Shown: one piece after another, positions 59,490 to 64,000 of the stretch | Position numbering within the stretch: the first letter of the stretch is position 1 | How the letters are laid out: each line of letters begins with the position of its first letter | Assembly (NCBI GenBank): GCA_039000515.1 | Contig: JBCFYV010011172.1 | Location: 78,831,846 to 78,895,845 of the forward strand | From: Timema cristinae | Lineage: Eukaryota; Arthropoda; Insecta; Phasmatodea; Timematidae | Length of the DNA: 64,000 bases | Direction: 5' to 3' | The notes under the pieces: model-generated | Told to the model about the DNA's origin: nothing | Seen by the model: the letters and a program-made list of their open reading frames with translations, nothing else | The model's database searches: none | Made by a program: the position numbers and the translations under genes

Positions 59490-59910
59490 TAACTGGATGA
59501 TATCAAAGTTAGTCGAGCAGTTGGTCCTCTCGTGTCGATCGCTTGGTTGTCTATCACTTTTACTCCTATACCTGAGCTTGTCTAGCAGTTGGTCCAAGTC
59601 GTGTCGGCCACTTGACCCACCCAGCCTTCCAAATAATTGTTTTCATTTTGTCTACCGGTTGGTTGTCTATCACATGGTCCAGCTCGTGTCAATCACTTGG
59701 TCCATGTCGTTTCTGGGTGTCTAGCAGTTGGTCATTTTACAGATTTGTTCTCTCGTGTCGATCGCTTGGTTGTCTATCACTTTGTACTCCTATACTTGAG
59801 CTTGTCTAGCAGTTGGTCCAAGTCGTGTCGGCTACTTGACCCACCCAGCCTTACAAATATTTTTTTTATAGCTTGTCGAGCAGTTTGTTGTCTAGCAGTT
59901 TGTATGGTGC
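59490..59910. repeat. Nested tandem repeat, ~225-bp higher-order unit
   Basis: CTCTCGTGTCGATCGCTTGG starts at about 59527 and 59751 and each is followed by ~110 nearly identical bases. Within them a shorter unit (TCTAGCAGTTGGTCC plus CGTGTCG..CACTTG) recurs about seven times. Confidence 0.8.
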
Positions 59911-60394
59911 CATTTGACCTATCACATTATAAAGATAGCGAGTTTATTTCAAATTGACTCAACTTTTCTCATAGTTAAATCTGATACTATTATGGCAGAA
60001 TAGGAATTTTATTTTTTAATTCTCTGCTTAAAATATCATGGCAAATATATTAATCTTAGAATAAAAACAAATAAATTTTGTTCACTAAATTTATCTATTT
60101 ATTTAAATAGGTATGGTTAATTTAAAATTATATTTAAATAATTTAATAATTATCTACTGATAAAAGTCCTGAAGTCATGATTTAGTTTTGAAACCACTTT
60201 ACTTTTTATACCGTTCCCAGCCATTGGTACAAGTCAGTTTTTTATTGAAGCCATATATTTTCCACTACCTGCTTGCTAGGCCTTTTGTACCTTCATATAT
60301 CTTTTAATCTAACTTAAGGGCACAACATCTAGTCCCCGGCCATTAATTCATCACTGTGAAAGGGTAAACCCACATTTTACCAATGATATATTTT

Positions 60395-60480
60395 TCGGCC
60401 ATGCCGGAAATTGAACCTGGAACCCTTAGCTCAGTAGAAGGACATGCTACCCGACTGAGATAAAAGTGTCGTCGGATTTT
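60395..60480 (-). repeat. tRNA-like sequence
   Basis: The minus strand reads TATCTCAGTCGGGTAGCATG (A-box-like) and CCAGGTTCAATTTCCGG (B-box). The stems contain mismatches, so it is a SINE head or pseudogene. ATTGAAAAAGTGACAC near 60690 recalls the edge of the tRNA-ended palindromes. Confidence 0.45.
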
Positions 60481-61975
60481 TAAACCTCCAATAGTTATTT
60501 AGTGTTAGCTTCCCTTGTATCTATCCTAGGATGTTCCTCTCATGTCTTAGACTCAGTTTGCTGGTTAATATTACAAATCCCTGCTGTTCACAATATATTT
60601 AGTCTAGCTTAAAAAAAATTAATAAAAAATCTAACTTTAATTTCGCTTCTAGAATATTTAATATATTCAATCGGAGTTCACTTCGAATTGAAAAAGTGAC
60701 ACTTCGCACACCCTTACTATCAAAACATACATTTCTTTGAGATTAACCTTTTAAAATTGTTTCAATGAGAGTTAAATTGAATGTTGTCCCTGTTAAGCAG
60801 GTTCCATAGCAACTCTCCTATTTAGTATATAAGATTACTTAGGGGCATTATCATACTACCTATTTTTAGGTTTACCTTGTATCGCAGTATTCCTGAGGGT
60901 GTAAATTCTTTTAAAAACTGCTCGGTTGAATTTTTCCCCATTATCCTCCCAGTTGATTGAGTCTACACTAACGTAGCGATGGACTCCTCTTTCTAAAATT
61001 ATTAATACCCCTAATTTGTGGTCTCCAACTTCATTGTATGAACACAGATTTACTTCTTAAATGCATGATAAAGGAATAAATTTGCCCCTCTAGATTTATT
61101 TCACTCCTTTCTTATGTTTATGAATATGATATGATTAAAAATAAACTTCTATTTGCATCGGAGGGGGACAGAACTCTTTTAGGCCTTGTTTATACTGCAA
61201 GCGATTTGCTTGTAGGTTTGCGTAGCGAGGGCGCGACCCGAACAAATACATGGTATTTAGTCTATGTGTGTATACTGGAAGCGGCTCAAGGGTTGCCGCA
61301 AACCGAGCCCTCTAGAGAACCCTCTTAAGTGATTCAACTTGTTGAATAAAATCGCTCGGTAGCCAGGCGGCAACCGTTCAGTGAACAACAGCCTTGTTAT
61401 ATTTATAATAATGGATATTGAAAAGTTTATTACTTGTTAGCTCTGTGTTCCAAAGAAAAGTTTTGTGATACCCCAGTGACGCCATTAACAAGAATGTGGG
61501 AGTACTAAAAAAGGTTCTGATAAGTAATATGTGGAGAATTAAACATTCCAAGTTAAAGTACTTTTTATTATATGTTTTAATTATTAATATTATACAAAAT
61601 ATTTTCTGGAAGAGTTTAGTCATTTTGCCAAGAAACACTTCCTACTCTGTTAAAGTAATTTAAGGTGGTTTCCCTGATTCAAACGGTATTATTCTGGAAA
61701 TAATGTTGTGATGTACCCATATTTAGTTTAGTTGGACAACTTAATTAAGTAGAGTCCTGCCTTTCTTTCTCAAAAATGTAATTTTGGAATACTCATGCTG
61801 TTTTCCACGTTTGTTTTGCTACCTAGATACATAATTAACTATAATATATGACATACAAATTACTATTTTCAAATTGCTTCTAATAAAAGACTTATCTCAT
61901 GGTAATAACAAGTCTCTGTTCAGCCCTAATCGGTTCTCTAAAATTGGTAGTAGTTTTTTTTCAATATCTATTCTA

Positions 61976-62258
61976 TTATTATTATTATTATTAGCACCGC
62001 GTCTTACTACCCGTTCGGGTTATACGCACTTACGCTAATGTGTAATGGTAGGGTGATAGTGAGATGAAAATGAAGGACCTATAGTTTAACGTGGAATCCG
62101 AACCACGGTGGAGGCCTGGCATTCCTCACATTCACAAGATGTCTTGTCAGAGGTGAAGGAAGGGTTTGGTAATCAGATAAATCTTTGCCGGAACCGAGGA
62201 TCGAATCCCGGCCGCCAGCACAGAAGTCTGACACCTTACCCCTAGACCACCAGGTCAC
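61976..62258 (-). mobile_element. SINE family A, young full-length copy
   Basis: A complete 283-bp copy. The tail complement (ATT)nAGCACCGCGTCTTACTACC is at the left, with body, then B-box complement GGATCGAATCC and A-box complement CCCCTAGACCACCAGG at the right. The 14-bp duplication CAATATCTATTCTA at 61962-61975 and 62259-62272 is perfect. It is the best reference copy of family A. Confidence 0.94.
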
Positions 62259-62279
62259 CAATATCTATTCTAGTTTGGA

Positions 62280-64000
62280 AAGTAAAAAATCAAATGACTC
62301 TTTACTCATATGTAAATATTCCAAAAATATATCATCATATAAGCGAGCTTGACAATATAAGTTGTTAAATTAACGTATCTCATTAAATTCATGATCCGAG
62401 CAAGATCTATAAGAACAAGGTATTTTATCAAGTTTTAGAAATATGTTTTCGAGTGTAATTAATTTCCTAGAGATTTTTGATAGTTATATAATGAAACAAC
62501 GCACTTCAACACTGCATTGAAACTGCTATTGACTCAACTAGATGCCTCTCGCTATGTGAACAGCGCATCACTTGCCGCTACCCACTAGGCAAGTCTCTAG
62601 CCTCTACACTCCAATCAAATTGCTTACAGTATAAATAAGGCCCTAGATCTGGAGGAAGGGGAGCAAGTCCAACATAACTCCTTTTTGTTACAAAAATAAG
62701 GAAAGAAACTTAAGTTAAACTTATGTTATAAGATGACTCCAATGTGCAACAAATCCCCCACCTCATCTACACAAATAAGGTTTCTCCACCATTGGCCCAA
62801 CCTATATAATTCTAGAGATAATTTCATCTTTCACCAATAAGTTGAAGATTTATAAATTTGTGCTTGGAGAAGAAAAGGATGGGTGGGTCATCTGCCCCCA
62901 CATAGTCCGAAATTGTACACTTTTTAAATAAAGAGCTTTCCAACTTGGCCTAATGTATTGAAGATTTTGCCTTGTAAGACACAAATGTACTGAAAAGTGA
63001 CAAATGGCAGGGTGCAGAGTGGAGTGTTGAGAGCAGGGGCTGGGGAGAAGGTTAATACTGTTTGTGCCCTGAACTACAGTGAGCTATCCCCAAGACTCTG
63101 GTTACTGTCATATTCAGATAATAAGTTTTTTTGACATTGTTACAAAAGTTACCTAAAACAATTTTCATACATCAAATTGCATGATCTGCAGCAGTCACAT
63201 TTGATAAGTATTATCAATGTCTATAAAATAACACTAAAAATAAAGTAAAATACTATAAATTTGTACTGCAAAAATGATCTGTGTTCTTATTTCCACTATA
63301 AAAATAATATTTTGTTCATCTGATATGTTTCTATCCACCTTTCCTTTACATCTTTCAAATATGATACTGCAAATGTTTGTATTTTCTAAAAGGCACTTTC
63401 TACTAAAACAAAAGTCAACAATATTAGTTGTTCATTTGCTGGAATTTATAGTGTAACTTATAAAACAAATTTAACATCCAGGTAAGTAAACCAGTTTGCT
63501 GCTACATAACCATGTCCTACAAGAACAAACACTTATCTACAGCCAGGCGGTTCTCAAACTACTTCTCATGGTTATATTTCCGCAATCTAAATCCAATTAG
63601 GGGTTAATAGTTCTATATCCCCCCCCCCCCAATACTTATTCTACTCTAACCCATAGATTATTTCTTTGCTGACTCATTTGAGATGTGTTCACAGGACTAC
63701 AATAATTTGAATAGTTTCACATTGAAAGGTTTTCTGATCTCAATGACTTACCTACTTTTACACCTCTCCCCACAATCACTAATACTTTCTAATTTCCTTC
63801 ATAAATATGTTTTCTTAAGTTTACCCAACTTTGTTGCTTGACCAGTGTACACTTTTTTTGTTTTGTTTCGACCATAAATAAGGCAGTATTCTTTTTTTTG
63901 TCACTTTTTGTCTACTTAAGTTAAGTTCAAACTTTTCCCGGCCTAACCGTAACGATCGTTGATTTTTTAATAATAAATTAACATATTAACTTGCGATTCT
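62280..64000. other. AT-rich right flank, no gene seen
   Basis: Only short frames. A C12 run lies at 63619-63630. CCAATCA near 62612 and TATAAATA near 62631 form a promoter-like pair, but no transcript start or coding exon downstream could be recognised. Confidence 0.3.

Noticed and set aside
59497..59957. Three overlapping plus-strand frames
   Set aside because: They follow the tandem repeat, whose unit happens to lack stops; repeated peptides only.
60395..60480. Possible functional tRNA gene
   Set aside because: A- and B-boxes are present but the stems have mismatches and the anticodon arm does not fold cleanly. The same applies to 58205-58320, 38200-38283 and the ends of the palindromes.

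Overview
The window looks like a piece of an animal nuclear genome, most likely an arthropod and probably an insect. It is AT-rich (roughly two thirds A+T by eye), has long introns, and is packed with tRNA-headed SINEs, LINE remnants and many families of decayed DNA transposons. Nothing bacterial, organellar or viral was seen. The insect assignment rests on the wording of the EMC2 exons and on the mix of mobile elements; it is inference.

Two host genes are supported. At 2318-4024 (minus) lies a long first coding exon of a single-C2H2-finger protein that I do not recognise; it ends at a clear splice donor and the rest of the gene runs off the left edge or is unseen. From about 11.9 kb to 45.6 kb (plus) lies EMC2, the TPR subunit of the ER membrane protein complex. 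Seven exons are readable in phase (15776-15889, 32549-32699, 33368-33511, 38527-38683, 42334-42429, 44066-44163, 44824-44866), with a weaker candidate for the first exon ending at 11969. One EMC2 intron appears to use a GC donor.

The space between is mobile-element sediment. 0-6 kb: SINEs with intact target-site duplications and the zinc-finger exon. 6-14 kb: two 1.6-kb inverted arms flanking tandem repeats, transposon remnants and the candidate EMC2 promoter and exon 1. 16-32 kb (one EMC2 intron): a palindromic element with tRNA-like ends, LINE fragments, a mariner pseudogene, SINEs, a Harbinger derivative, a hAT derivative, and a 4.5-kb transposon with ~0.83-kb terminal inverted repeats carrying a broken ~857-codon gene. 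The last is the best candidate for an under-described system. 33-44 kb: IS630-like and hAT pseudogenes, further SINEs, a second tRNA-ended palindrome, and minisatellites inside EMC2 introns. 45-64 kb: no host gene recognised; hAT fragments, a Tc1/IS630-like fragment, a pogo-like element with a nested TTAA-flanked MITE, another TTAA MITE, LINE tails and SINEs.

Two tRNA-headed SINE families (called A and B here) have different heads but the same 3' tail, and a 34-bp insertion made only of that tail, with a 10-bp target duplication, sits at 49183-49216. All family assignments come from motif recognition by eye; no database search was possible.
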